Assembly: GCF_001317355.1 (NCBI RefSeq)
Contig: NZ_LKET01000039.1
Span: 124,001 to 188,000, forward strand
DNA length: 64,000 nucleotides
Source: Oxobacter pfennigii
Lineage (GTDB): Bacteria; Bacillota; Clostridia; Clostridiales; Oxobacteraceae
Reading direction: 5' to 3'
Shown: in pieces, positions 22,876 to 32,008 of the stretch
How positions within the stretch are numbered: the first letter of the stretch is position 1
Layout: the number at the start of each line of letters is the position of its first letter
Notes under the pieces: model-generated
Told to the model about the DNA's origin: nothing
The model's input: the letters and a program-made list of their open reading frames with translations, nothing else
Database searches by the model: none
Program-made: the position numbers and the translations under genes

Positions 22876-24261
22876 TTACATAAATTTTTCGGCGATTTCG
22901 GCAAGGGGGCTTCGCTCTACACGCTTTAATGCCACATGGCCGGTTATATTAAAGGGTTTCATTTTCTCCACAGTATATACAAGACCGTTGGACTTGGCAT
23001 CTACCAAAACGTTGTCTATCTGATTGTCACTGGGGTCTCCTAAAAATACGAATTTTGATCCAAAACCGGCACGAGTCAGCATGAGCTTGGCAAGATGAGG
23101 CGTTATTTCCTGAGCTTCATCTACTATAACCATGGCATCGGACAATGTCCTTCCCCTCATATAGGTAAAGGTCTTGGTCTCAATGGCACCCTGCTGTTTA
23201 TACATATCTATGAAATCATCCACATAAAATTCCATACTGTGATGGTCATCGTTGTGATTGTGACGCAGTCTTGGCTGCTTTTCTTTTTCCTTTCTTGTAT
23301 ACTTATTATTCATGAGATTTTCTATTGCATCATAAAAGCTTCCCATCCATGGACGCAGCTTCTCGTCCTCAGTTCCGGGGAGAAAGCCTATATCATTTCC
23401 GGCAGCTACAACAGGGCGTACAAAAACAATTTTTCTGTATACTCCCATCTCTATGACTTTTTGAAGGGCTACAGCTGTTGACAATATGGTTTTGCCAGAG
23501 CCTGCACCACCGGTTATGGATACAAAATCCAAACTCGGATCCATCAGCAATTCAAAGGCCATTTTCTGTTCCCTGTTAATAGGTGACAGCCCCCAGGCAG
23601 TATCGTTTAAATACTTCAATGGCACAATTTTTTTACCGTCATATCTGGCCAGTATTTCATGTTTCATACCCGTACTGCTTTTGATGTGTAGAAATTCATT
23701 GGGATAGATAGGTTCATCCAGCTCTTTAGGCAGGGCAAGGCCTTCTTTGTAAATCTCATCGATGTCTGAAGAGGGAAGAAGGATTTCGGTATATCCTTTG
23801 TATAATTCTTCTGTAATGACTTTGTCATTTTTGTAGTCCTGAACTTCAATGCCGAGGGCATCTCCTTTTATGGACATATATAGATCCTTTGTGACAAGAA
23901 CGGTGGGCATGTTTCTGTACTCATTCTGAAGGTTTTTAGTAATAGCCAGTATCTTGGAGTCATTTTTTGATACATCCATTCCGTCTGGAAGTATGGATGT
24001 ATTCATATGATTTATTTCTATTCGCAGTGAGCCTCCGTTTTCAAGCTTTACGCCTTCATGAAGGCTGCCTAGTTCCCTTAATTTATTGATTTCACGGGCT
24101 GCGCTTCTGGCATGATAACCAACTAAATCTCCCTTTTTCTTAAGATTATCAAGTTCTTCAATACAGATAATCGGAATAATTATATTGTTGTCTTCGAAGT
24201 TCTGCAGAAAATTGGGATCATGGATCATTACATTGGTATCGATAATAAAGTTTTTAATCAT
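22876..24261 (-). CDS. PIN-PhoH family ATPase
   Basis: PIN-type nuclease domain fused to a PhoH ATPase/helicase-like domain, a pair thought to act in RNA processing or decay. The PIN domain is at residues ~1-140 (FIIDTNVMIHDPNFL with the first Asp; EELDNLKKKGDLVGYHARSA; NDSKILAI). The PhoH domain is at ~240-455, with Walker A GGAGSGKT, the VRPVVAAGNDIGFLPG loop, Walker B MVIVDEAQEIT and KFVFLGDPSDNQ. The start ATG 24259-24261 is chosen over an upstream extension because AAAGGAGAGG lies before it and the PIN domain begins directly. 461 residues, transcribed alone. Confidence 0.93.
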   Translation of the reverse strand: MIKNFIIDTNVMIHDPNFLQNFEDNNIIIPIICIEELDNLKKKGDLVGYHARSAAREINKLRELGSLHEGVKLENGGSLRIEINHMNTSILPDGMDVSKNDSKILAITKNLQNEYRNMPTVLVTKDLYMSIKGDALGIEVQDYKNDKVITEELYKGYTEILLPSSDIDEIYKEGLALPKELDEPIYPNEFLHIKSSTGMKHEILARYDGKKIVPLKYLNDTAWGLSPINREQKMAFELLMDPSLDFVSITGGAGSGKTILSTAVALQKVIEMGVYRKIVFVRPVVAAGNDIGFLPGTEDEKLRPWMGSFYDAIENLMNNKYTRKEKEKQPRLRHNHNDDHHSMEFYVDDFIDMYKQQGAIETKTFTYMRGRTLSDAMVIVDEAQEITPHLAKLMLTRAGFGSKFVFLGDPSDNQIDNVLVDAKSNGLVYTVEKMKPFNITGHVALKRVERSPLAEIAEKFM

Positions 24262-24563
24262 ACAGTCCTCTCCTTTATAAGTGGATATGATTATGATAAA
24301 TTCAAATGGTATTGGCATTTGAATTTATTCAGCAGCAATATTGTACTGCCGGGGAAACTGAAGGGCTACACCCCCTGGCAAAAGAAATGAAATTTTAAAA
24401 TAAAGAAACTATACTTTTAATTATTCTGTACGAAGCAATTTAATTCCTGCAAAGTTTTTGTTAAATAGATTTTAACAATTTAACTAACTAAAATGTTGGG
24501 AATAATGTTTAAAGCTTATGAATATTAAAATTTTCATGATAGACGATAATTAGGTCAAAACAA
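24262..24563. other. intergenic region between phoH and the malic enzyme gene
   Basis: AT-rich gap between divergent genes. It holds the phoH leader, a GC-richer GCCGGGG...CCCCCTGGC hairpin near 24348-24379 that could be a leader structure or repeat remnant, and further right the malic enzyme promoter. I see no ORF. Confidence 0.5.
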
Positions 24564-24592
24564 TTGACATTGTTTGCCGTGGCAACTATAAT
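24564..24592 (+). promoter_or_regulatory. malic enzyme promoter
   Basis: Consensus TTGACA (24564-24569), 17-base spacer and TATAAT (24587-24592), 61 bases before the ATG. Confidence 0.85.
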
Positions 24593-24653
24593 CAAAAGCA
24601 TATATTTATAGTAGGGGTATCCCCTAACATTAAGAGAGAGGATTTTAAAAGCA

Positions 24654-25832
24654 ATGAATGTATACGAGGAATCCTTGAAGCTCCATGAGCAGACGAAGGG
24701 AAAATATGAAATAAGGAGCAAGGTAAAGGTAGGCAATAAGGATGATTTGAGTCTTGCCTACACTCCCGGTGTGGCAGAGCCTTGCAAGAAAATACACGAA
24801 GATGTTGAAAATGTTTATAAATATACTGCTAAGGGCAACGTGATAGCCGTTGTGACAGACGGCAGCGCAGTATTAGGCCTTGGAGATATAGGGCCTGAAG
24901 CCGGACTTCCTGTAATGGAGGGAAAAGCCGTATTATTCAAGGCTTTTGGAGATGTGGACGCCATTCCCATATGCATAGGAAGCAAGGATGTGGAGGATAT
25001 AGTAAGGACGGTAAAGCTCATATCACCATCCCTAGGAGGAATTAACTTAGAGGATATATCCGCCCCCCGATGCTTTGAAATAGAGGACAGATTAAAGGCA
25101 GAGCTTGATATACCGGTTTTCCATGACGATCAGCATGGTACTGCTGTAGTAGTCTTGGCCGCCCTTATGAATGCAGTGAAGATTACAAAACAAAGCTTAA
25201 GTGATTTGACTGTCATTATAAACGGTGCCGGTGCCGCAGGAAATGCCATAACCAGGCTTCTTATTAAGGCAGGGGTTAAAGATTGCATCCTTTGTGATAC
25301 AAAGGGTGCAATATATAAGGGAAGGGATAATATGAATCCTTCCAAGGAATTGATTGCACAGATTACAAACAAGGAAGGGAAAAAAGGAAGCCTTAAGGAT
25401 GTAATGGCAGGTGCCAATGTATTTGTTGGCGTATCGGCTCCCGGTTCCGTTACTGCTGAAATGGTAAAATCCATGCATAAGGATGCCTTTGTATTTGCAA
25501 TGGCAAATCCCGTTCCTGAAATTTTTCCCGATGATGCAAAGGCTGCCGGTGCAAGGATAGTGGGAACAGGCCGATCAGACTTTCCAAATCAGATAAACAA
25601 TGTGCTGGCCTTTCCAGGAATATTCAGAGGAGCCTTGGATGTCAGAGCAAGGGATATAAATGATGAAATGAAAATTGCCGCGGCTTATGCCATAGCGCAA
25701 ACGGTAAATCCCGAGGATTTATGCGAGGAATTCATAATTCCTTTAGCCTTTGATAAAAAGGTCAGCGAAAATGTAGCGGCAGCCGTTGCAAAGGCTGCCA
25801 TCGATTCAGGCGCAGCAAGAATAAAGGGGTAA
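24654..25832 (+). CDS. NAD(P)-dependent malic enzyme (oxaloacetate-decarboxylating)
   Basis: Converts malate to pyruvate and CO2 with reduction of NAD(P). At 392 residues it is the short bacterial form without a phosphotransacetylase domain. Conserved motifs are SLAYTPGVAEPCKKI (near residue 35, catalytic Tyr), NVIAVVTDGSAVLGLGDIGPEAGLPVMEGKAVLFK (near 62, catalytic Lys), VFHDDQHGTAVVVLAAL (near 160, metal-binding Asp residues) and the NAD-binding INGAGAAGNAI. It is a single-gene unit with a consensus promoter and a strong terminator shared with the convergent glycine betaine transporter operon. Malic and pyruvate metabolism fit anaerobic growth. Confidence 0.94.
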   Translation: MNVYEESLKLHEQTKGKYEIRSKVKVGNKDDLSLAYTPGVAEPCKKIHEDVENVYKYTAKGNVIAVVTDGSAVLGLGDIGPEAGLPVMEGKAVLFKAFGDVDAIPICIGSKDVEDIVRTVKLISPSLGGINLEDISAPRCFEIEDRLKAELDIPVFHDDQHGTAVVVLAALMNAVKITKQSLSDLTVIINGAGAAGNAITRLLIKAGVKDCILCDTKGAIYKGRDNMNPSKELIAQITNKEGKKGSLKDVMAGANVFVGVSAPGSVTAEMVKSMHKDAFVFAMANPVPEIFPDDAKAAGARIVGTGRSDFPNQINNVLAFPGIFRGALDVRARDINDEMKIAAAYAIAQTVNPEDLCEEFIIPLAFDKKVSENVAAAVAKAAIDSGAARIKG

Positions 25833-25875
25833 AACAAAGTATCAAAGTGTAGAGCATTTTTATAATTGATATATA

Positions 25876-25928
25876 AAATCCCTCCGGATTAATATTTATT
25901 TAAACATTAACCTGGAGGGATTTTTTTA
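25876..25928. terminator. bidirectional terminator between malic enzyme and opuA operons
   Basis: AATCCCTCC (25877-25885) pairs with GGAGGGATT (25914-25922) around an AT-rich loop and runs into TTTTTTT on the plus strand, with A's on the opposite side for the minus strand. Confidence 0.9.
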
Positions 25929-25970
25929 TATATTTAGTACAAAATTATAGTCTAATTAAATTTATTTTCC

Positions 25971-27146
25971 TTAAAGTGACGATAAAACTGCTGCTTTACT
26001 TATAATTCCTTTTAATTCGCGGTTATTATCCAACACGGCTATAGGATACTTAGATTTTGCTGTCAATGATAATATATCGCTTATAAGGGTGTCTTCTTGT
26101 GTTGTATATACATCTGAAGTAATGTATGATTCCATGGAATAGCCTTCATCTCGTGCTTTAATAGCATTATCAATAGTTATCACACCTAATAACTGCATTT
26201 TACCATCAACCACATATGCCGTGGATACACTATTATCTCTCATCTGGCGTATAGCCTGATTGGGAGCATCTTTAGGCCTTACAATGCAAGTTGGGGTAAC
26301 CATTACATGCTTGGCACTCAATACCCTGGTTTTATCAGCACTGTCAATAAACTGTCTGACATAATCATCGGCAGGAGCTGAAGACATATTCTGAGGAGTA
26401 TCAATTTGAATGATTTTTCCGTCTCTCATTATGGCTACTGTATCCCCCAGTTTGAATGCTTCGTTTATATCATGTGTAATAAATATTACTGTTTTCTCCA
26501 GCTTTCTTTGGATAGAGAGAAGCTCAAACTGCATATCCTTTCTTACAAGTGGATCCAAAGCAGAAAAGGGCTCATCCATTAACAATATGTCGGGATCATT
26601 AGAAAGAGCTCTGGCAATTCCCACTCTTTGCTTCATGCCTCCCGAAAGGCTGGCTATAGATTGGTTCTCCCAACCATCTAATCCCACGAGTGAAACCATT
26701 TCCATGGCTTTTCTTTCCCTGACTTCCTTCGGTATATTTTTAACTTCAAGGCCGTAAGCCACATTTTCCAAAACAGTTCTATGAGACATTAAACCAAAAT
26801 TTTGAAATACCATGGAAATTTTGTTACGGCGATATTGCAGAAGTTCCTTTTTATTAAAATCCTCTATATTGCTTCCTTCAAAAAATATTTTTCCGGAAGT
26901 AGGCCTGTTGAGCCTGTTAATACATCGTACTATAGTCGATTTTCCTGAACCCGATAAACCGATTATAACAAATATTTCACCTTTTTTTACCTCGAAGGAT
27001 ACGTCCCAGAGTGCTACGGTGACGCCGGTCTTCTTATGGATAGTTTCCTTATCTTTTCCTTCTTTAATAAGCTTTATAGCCTCAGTTTTATTCATACCAT
27101 ATAGCTTTGTAACATTTTCTACACTTATTATACTGTCGTCCTTCAT
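25971..27146 (-). CDS. glycine betaine/proline ABC transporter ATP-binding protein with CBS pair
   Basis: ATPase of an OpuA/ProU-type osmoprotectant importer. Residues ~30-270 form the ABC domain, with Walker [10 protein letters not shown], signature LSGGMKQRVGIARAL, Walker B ILLMDEPFSALDP and switch His in FITHDINEAFKLGD. The last ~110 residues hold two CBS motifs, which in OpuA sense ionic strength and gate transport. The N-terminal KLYGMNKTEAIKLIKEGKDKETIHKKTG extension is typical of ProV/OpuAA. The permease gene ends two bases upstream. The operon order here is binding protein, permease, ATPase, the reverse of the usual opuA order. Confidence 0.93.
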   Translation of the reverse strand: MKDDSIISVENVTKLYGMNKTEAIKLIKEGKDKETIHKKTGVTVALWDVSFEVKKGEIFVIIGLSGSGKSTIVRCINRLNRPTSGKIFFEGSNIEDFNKKELLQYRRNKISMVFQNFGLMSHRTVLENVAYGLEVKNIPKEVRERKAMEMVSLVGLDGWENQSIASLSGGMKQRVGIARALSNDPDILLMDEPFSALDPLVRKDMQFELLSIQRKLEKTVIFITHDINEAFKLGDTVAIMRDGKIIQIDTPQNMSSAPADDYVRQFIDSADKTRVLSAKHVMVTPTCIVRPKDAPNQAIRQMRDNSVSTAYVVDGKMQLLGVITIDNAIKARDEGYSMESYITSDVYTTQEDTLISDILSLTAKSKYPIAVLDNNRELKGIISKAAVLSSL

Positions 27147-27148
27147 CT

Positions 27149-28012
27149 CTATTCCGCCTCCTTTTTAGTTATGAGTCCCTGGGTAAGGCGGTCGATTATA
27201 ATTGCCACGGCTACTATGGATATACCCGGCATTAAAGCTTTGCCCATTTCTGTACGGTTTGTTGCCAGCAGAATTTCCATACCAAGTCCATTTGCACCAA
27301 TGAGTGCACAGGTTACCACCATTGACATAGCCATCATAATGGTTTGGTTGATGCCTGTCATAATAGTTGGCAGTGCTTGCGGTATCTGGACCTTTACAAG
27401 AGATTGCATAGTAGTAGAACCAAATGCTCTGGAAGCTTCCACCACTTCAAAATCTACATGAGTAATTCCGTGACTGGTCATTCGTATCATTGGTACAATG
27501 GCATAGATGGTGGTTGCTATCAATGCAGGGGTTTTCCCTGTGCTGAATAATATCACAGCAGGTACAAGATAAACAAAAGTAGGCATTGTCTGCATCAAAT
27601 CCAAAACAGGACGTATAATGCCTTCTGCCCTTTTATTCATGGCAACCAAAATTCCCAGCGGAAATCCCATTATAACTGAAAGTATAACTGATGCGATTAC
27701 TATACTCAAAGTTTCCAGCATTTGTTCCCAAAGCCCGCAGCTTCCTACGAAAAATAGCATAACAGCATAGAGTAAGCCGGTACGCTTTTTCCCGCTTACC
27801 TTGATTCCCAGCAAAGCCACTGCCAGAATCAGCAACCACCACGGAATAATCGAGAGCAGCCAGTTAATCCCATTAATTGAACCTACAATTGCAGTTCTAA
27901 TAGCAGAGAACACATCTCTGTGTTCTCTGCTAAAAGCCTTTATAATATCATCAATAATTGTACCTGCGTTAAACTGCCACTTTTCAGGAAAATGTAAAAG
28001 ATATTTTGTCAA
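27149..28012 (-). CDS. glycine betaine/proline ABC transporter permease
   Basis: Membrane channel of the ProW/OpuAB family, 287 residues with six to seven helices. The ABC-transporter permease loop is ASRAFGSTTMQSLVKVQIPQALPTIMTGINQTIMMAMSMVV near residue 195, with DLMQTMPTFVYLVPAVILFSTGKTPALIATTIYAIVPMIRMT before it. Its unusually long N-terminus (IIDDIIKAFSREHRDVFSAIRTAI) is a periplasmic or amphipathic region common in this family. It is co-transcribed with the ATPase and binding-protein genes. Confidence 0.93.
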   Translation of the reverse strand: MTKYLLHFPEKWQFNAGTIIDDIIKAFSREHRDVFSAIRTAIVGSINGINWLLSIIPWWLLILAVALLGIKVSGKKRTGLLYAVMLFFVGSCGLWEQMLETLSIVIASVILSVIMGFPLGILVAMNKRAEGIIRPVLDLMQTMPTFVYLVPAVILFSTGKTPALIATTIYAIVPMIRMTSHGITHVDFEVVEASRAFGSTTMQSLVKVQIPQALPTIMTGINQTIMMAMSMVVTCALIGANGLGMEILLATNRTEMGKALMPGISIVAVAIIIDRLTQGLITKKEAE

Positions 28013-28041
28013 TTATAGCTTCCTCCTTTTTAAGGCTCCTA

Positions 28042-29040
28042 TCACTTCAAAGCTTCTCTTACCCTGTCAGCATTTTCTTTAGGCAGCCACTCATCTAATA
28101 GATAGTCATATTCTTTTAAGAACCATTTTGCTGTCTCGTCATGGGTCTCCCCTGTCTCATCCAAATGGGCCAGCGCTTTACTTATAAGCTCACTGCCTGT
28201 TTTATATTTTTTAAAAAATTCTAAAAGGTCAGGAGCTTTTTCAGCAAATTTATTGCTGCTTACAATTTTAAGGGCTTGTGACGGAAAGCTGCTCTTACCT
28301 TCTGTGAAAAGGCCAGCATCATATGGTGCATCTTCAAGAAGCACTAAATCTAGCTTGCCGCTTATCCAGGTGGGTTCATAGCAATATCCTACCCAGGGGT
28401 TTCCCAGATTATATGCACTGTTCAAAGATGCGAAAAGAGTTGCCTCACTTCCAAGCCTTACATAGTTATAACCTTCATTAAGGCCGTAATATTCATACTT
28501 TTTATAAAGTATTTCATCTGCCATCCAGCCTGGAATTGAGCCGTAAATTCTTCCTTTTTTTGGATCTTCATCATCTGGGAAGACATCCGCATATTTTTTG
28601 AGATCTTCGACGGTTTTAAGGTCGGGTGCAACAGCTTCAATTCCGCGCTCTGCATCTCCTTCAATGACATAACGCGGTACATATAATCCTTGTGCGCTAT
28701 CAGGCACAAGAATACCTACATCTACTATATCGCCATTTTTTACATCATCAGGATATGTTGCTACATTGTCTGTCCAACTTTCGATATCCAGATCCACATC
28801 TCCTGCAATTATTGCCTGCCAGTTCATTGTGGATGAACCTGTAGAAAGCTGAAATTCATAATTATCATATCCATTCTCAACTATGAATTTGGCGATTGAA
28901 TTGTGCAGTTTCTGGCTATCCCAGCCATTGTCAGTGGCTGTTATAGTAACAGTATCAGTCTTGCTGTTGCAGCCTGCTAAAAATACAGGCAGACAGAATA
29001 CTATAGCCAGTATCAGTGTTACTATTCGCTTGTTTTTCAT
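28042..29040 (-). CDS. glycine betaine ABC transporter substrate-binding lipoprotein
   Basis: Binding lipoprotein of the OpuAC/ProX type. The start ATG 29038-29040 is preferred because AAAGGGGGAA lies before it and it begins the signal peptide with lipobox LAGC (Cys24). The mature part includes TDNGWDSQKLHNSIAKFIVENGY, DLDIESWTDN and the aromatic WVGYCYEPTWI segment, which in this family lines the quaternary-amine box. 332 residues. It is the first gene of the three-gene operon, behind a promoter that overlaps a 30-bp dyad. Confidence 0.93.
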   Translation of the reverse strand: MKNKRIVTLILAIVFCLPVFLAGCNSKTDTVTITATDNGWDSQKLHNSIAKFIVENGYDNYEFQLSTGSSTMNWQAIIAGDVDLDIESWTDNVATYPDDVKNGDIVDVGILVPDSAQGLYVPRYVIEGDAERGIEAVAPDLKTVEDLKKYADVFPDDEDPKKGRIYGSIPGWMADEILYKKYEYYGLNEGYNYVRLGSEATLFASLNSAYNLGNPWVGYCYEPTWISGKLDLVLLEDAPYDAGLFTEGKSSFPSQALKIVSSNKFAEKAPDLLEFFKKYKTGSELISKALAHLDETGETHDETAKWFLKEYDYLLDEWLPKENADRVREALK

Positions 29041-29067
29041 TTTAAATTCCCCCTTTAGCGATAAAAC

Positions 29068-29107
29068 TGACAACTTTATGCTAACATAGAGTTGTCACAT
29101 AAGTCAA
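29068..29107 (-). promoter_or_regulatory. opuA operon promoter with overlapping operator-like dyad
   Basis: On the minus strand TTGACT (29102-29107), an 18-base spacer and TAGCAT (29078-29083). A 30-bp dyad at 29068-29097 (TGACAACT ... AGTTGTCA, inner TATG/CATA) covers the spacer and the -10 box. A repressor bound here would block transcription. Its identity is unknown; GbsR-like osmotic regulators are one candidate. Confidence 0.6.
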
Positions 29108-29144
29108 ATTTACAGCTTGCCATTTAGAGTTTCAATCATATGCA

Positions 29145-29187
29145 AAACCGTGTAAAATCAAGGATTCTACACGGTTTATTTTTTTAT
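29145..29187 (+). terminator. orphan plus-strand terminator
   Basis: AAACCGTGTA (29145-29154) pairs perfectly with TACACGGTTT (29168-29177), followed by ATTTTTTT. No plus-strand gene lies upstream for more than 3 kb, so the transcript it ends is unknown. Confidence 0.65.
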
Positions 29188-29315
29188 CTCAGGGACTTTG
29201 TCTCCGACTTGCCCACTATATTATCGGTGCCAGCTTTTCAGATACATTTCAACTATCTGGATCTTCTCATCCGATGGTATCTTGTCTTAATTGTCACGGT
29301 CAGCTTTTTGCCTTG

Positions 29316-29348
29316 ACCTGGTTACGATATATCGTGACCAGGTTTTTT
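29316..29348 (+). terminator. second orphan plus-strand hairpin with T-run
   Basis: ACCTGGTTACGAT with its partner ATCGTGACCAGGT forms a 28-bp dyad (29316-29343), then TTTTTT. It also lies just past the stop of the minus-strand DUF11-like gene and could end that transcript, but the T-run is on the plus-strand side. The 29188-29315 segment between the two hairpins contains no recognisable gene. Confidence 0.6.
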
Positions 29349-29367
29349 ATCTCTTTAAGATACAGTA

Positions 29368-30777
29368 TTACTTTAACATGGGATTGTTGACTGTAGCTAC
29401 CCCTATTATGTCAATTGAGGATGAAGAAGGTATTCCCTCAGGCGGCATAAATACCTGGCTTGAGTTTAAGCCCGTAACCTGCTGTATGCTGTTTGTAATG
29501 GTGACGCTGGACTTAAAGGCAGAGGTGGACATTATTAAAAGCCTTATTAATTTTTGCACTCCGCCCCCTGAAGGCAGCTTTATATTGGTTCCCGAAATGT
29601 TGATTACGGCATTTGTAACATCAGTATTTACAGCTACCGGCCGGCCGTCCTGGAAAACTGCCTTCCATCCGCCGAAGTCGGTAAATTGAACCGTAACTCC
29701 CTGAGGTATGATTAAGCGGTCAGATATCGATACAAAGGTTTCGGGAGATGCTCCTACGCTGGATATGCCTATGGTGAAAGTGATTTCATTTCCATTAATT
29801 ATATTGTCATAGGATCTGCTGCCGGCAACCTTTACAGCCTCTATATGGATTACATTGCTTTTTGAATCAGAGGTATCCTTTGCAGAGGCAGTTACAATAT
29901 CCGATATGGCAAGCTTCCCTGGTAATTTAATTGATGATACGGGAATATCATAAGCAGCGGAGAATATGGCACCATCGGGATTGATGGATGTTATTATCCC
30001 TGAGATATTTATCACGCCTCCGGGGCCGGCTATGGCTGAAAGCGGAGGTGAGGGAACTACCACAGGGGTACCTAAGGACAGATCATCCGAGTTAAAAGAT
30101 ATTACATCATTGTATTTTACGTTATTTAGCGTCTGTCCGCCTATATTTTTTACCGTAACCTCATAGTGCAAGGTGGCGAGATTGTTTGAAATTATCAAAG
30201 AGCACAACTTGTTGACTTCAAGCTTTCCCGGCTCCGCATAGCCCGGGACCAAAAATGCTGTTTCTGTCAGATTGCCAAATACTATGGAGTTTTCTCCTGT
30301 CATTACCCTTAGAGGCTGTGATGCAGCAGGGTAATTGCCAAGTATACCTATTCTGTACTCCACGCTTACTCCCCTTTTATATCTTTGAGGAGTATTATCT
30401 ATTCGCAGCCATTGAAAACCCGTAGGCGCATGGCCAAAGTCATCATCGGCAGTACTTAATGTAAAGTCAACATTATTAAATTGCCCCCATCCGTCTATTC
30501 TTTCTTCTGCCGTTATATTTATGTCTCTTATGTCCTTGCATATGGGCAGAAGAAAACTGCTTATGGTACCGGCAGACTCTCCATTATAATAATCTATAAA
30601 AAATTTATAGGTCCAGGTAGAGAAACCTGAATCCGGATCAAAGCAGGGGTTGTTGGCCGCACTTCCGTCTGACAGGGTCTGAAATTTTGGAAGTATGGCT
30701 GAAATCCCGTACTGGGAAGGACAAAAGCTGATGTTCTCGTTTGTAACCGTTGAATATTGTCGGCGAAGGTCAGCCAT
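29368..30777 (-). CDS. DUF11-like repeat protein, probable spore or surface protein
   Basis: 469-residue protein with no signal peptide. The ATG at 30775-30777 is chosen because AAAGGAG lies eight bases upstream. The first ~200 residues are unassigned (ADLRRQYSTVTNENISFCP start). Residues ~215-330 and ~335-460 resemble DUF11-type beta-sandwich domains: LHYEVTVKNIGGQTLNNVKYNDVISFNSDDL and ITFTIGISSVGASPETFVSISDRLIIPQGV. The absence of a secretion signal plus such domains is common for Clostridia spore-surface proteins assembled from the mother cell; that role is inferred. The G2-peptidase/YadA-like gene lies upstream on the same strand. Confidence 0.75.
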   Translation of the reverse strand: MADLRRQYSTVTNENISFCPSQYGISAILPKFQTLSDGSAANNPCFDPDSGFSTWTYKFFIDYYNGESAGTISSFLLPICKDIRDINITAEERIDGWGQFNNVDFTLSTADDDFGHAPTGFQWLRIDNTPQRYKRGVSVEYRIGILGNYPAASQPLRVMTGENSIVFGNLTETAFLVPGYAEPGKLEVNKLCSLIISNNLATLHYEVTVKNIGGQTLNNVKYNDVISFNSDDLSLGTPVVVPSPPLSAIAGPGGVINISGIITSINPDGAIFSAAYDIPVSSIKLPGKLAISDIVTASAKDTSDSKSNVIHIEAVKVAGSRSYDNIINGNEITFTIGISSVGASPETFVSISDRLIIPQGVTVQFTDFGGWKAVFQDGRPVAVNTDVTNAVINISGTNIKLPSGGGVQKLIRLLIMSTSAFKSSVTITNSIQQVTGLNSSQVFMPPEGIPSSSSIDIIGVATVNNPMLK

Positions 30778-30889
30778 TGTATTCACTCCTTTAATATCTT
30801 TGCAATGGGTTGATACATGAGATGCTGCGTTTTGCAGATTCTCTTATGTATTTATGGCGGCTTAGCTAAAAACTAAACCACCATAGACT

Positions 30890-32008
30890 TTATTCAATGA
30901 AAATCATAATCTGATTGGAGCCCGTTCTTTCCATAACCCTGCACCCATTAGGGCTGGGCACGGCAATGCCGTCATCATTGGGCCGGCAATATTCATTGGG
31001 GGCACACTGTCCGTTATCCCGTACCAAAACCCTGCCCTTTAATGTGACGGGAGTCCATTCAGGTCTTTGAAGCCTGGATGTATATTCTCTGTTCTTTTCC
31101 CACTTTGGATTTAATATAGGGCGCCTTTCCCTGTGCTCCGGAAGAATTATATTTCCTGCCTCATCTGTTACGTTTGCTATGGTTGCCGTTTCATAAAGGA
31201 TCCTGCCCCACTCATCGGTTAAGTATTTGTTCTTCCACCTGAGTTCACCGGCATTGGCAATAATTGCCGGATTGGCGCTGGTTACGCCCAGTATGAAGGA
31301 ATCTGAAGTATTTGCCTTCCTTATTTTACTTCCCTGCAATGTTACAAAATAGCCGCAGTCTATGGGGCTGCTATCTGAGGATTCAAACATTTCGGCATAG
31401 CCAAAATTACCCGTCAGCCATCCCATGTCCACAACACCTGTACCGCTGCCCTCTATTCTTGCAGCAAGATTTGTGTCGCTGGGACTGCTTCCGTTTGCCA
31501 GATGCCAGGAGTACTGGTGAGTAGCTTTTCCGAATTTACCTATAATATATGCTCCCTGAAAATCCGATGTATCGGTGTAAAGCCCGCTTGCATATGATAA
31601 ATCACCGTTGGCAGTTGTATTACAGCCCTCCGCATGTGAGTTTGCGCCATTTGCCTTGGTGAAACTTCCTTCAGCATGGGATGCGCATCCTGCCGCTGAG
31701 GTATGGATACCTTGGGAATGGGCAGCATTACCTGAAGAAGTAGCTGTAAGGCCTTCAGCGTGAGAATTAGGTCCTATAGCTTTGGATGCGGATCCTTCAG
31801 CGTGAGATCCCATACCGATGGCACGTGTCGAATATCCTTCGGAATGGGAGGCCTTCCCGCTTGCTATGGTATTATAACCTTCGGCATGAGAATACATATA
31901 ACCGGCAATTGTTCCGGTGCCTTCTTTTGAGCCTGTGCTGGAAGGTGAGTTGCTGATGCTGGTATTCTCAAGAAGGTTATTTTTCTCGGATTTGTTTTTC
32001 TCAGACAT
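30890..32008 (-). CDS. YadA-head repeat protein with peptidase G2 autoproteolytic domain
   Basis: 372-residue protein. Residues ~35-155 are eight or so 14-residue repeats of the YadA-head type (SHAEGYNTIASGKA pattern, with SHAEG/SHSEG/AHSQG starts), which form a trimeric left-handed beta-roll in adhesins. Residues ~200-365 resemble the peptidase G2 domain, which cleaves itself in trimeric tail or fibre proteins. Visible features are GYFVTLQGSKIRKAN, SFILGVTSANPAIIAN and TPVTLKGRVLVRDNGQC. There is no signal peptide, which fits assembly from the mother cell during sporulation (inference). AAAGGAGGG precedes the ATG. No phage genes are nearby. Confidence 0.87.
   Translation of the reverse strand: MSEKNKSEKNNLLENTSISNSPSSTGSKEGTGTIAGYMYSHAEGYNTIASGKASHSEGYSTRAIGMGSHAEGSASKAIGPNSHAEGLTATSSGNAAHSQGIHTSAAGCASHAEGSFTKANGANSHAEGCNTTANGDLSYASGLYTDTSDFQGAYIIGKFGKATHQYSWHLANGSSPSDTNLAARIEGSGTGVVDMGWLTGNFGYAEMFESSDSSPIDCGYFVTLQGSKIRKANTSDSFILGVTSANPAIIANAGELRWKNKYLTDEWGRILYETATIANVTDEAGNIILPEHRERRPILNPKWEKNREYTSRLQRPEWTPVTLKGRVLVRDNGQCAPNEYCRPNDDGIAVPSPNGCRVMERTGSNQIMIFIE

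Noticed and set aside
30890-32008. Prophage tail fibre region
   Set aside because: Peptidase G2 occurs in phage fibres, but no capsid, tail, portal, integrase or other phage genes are present nearby.
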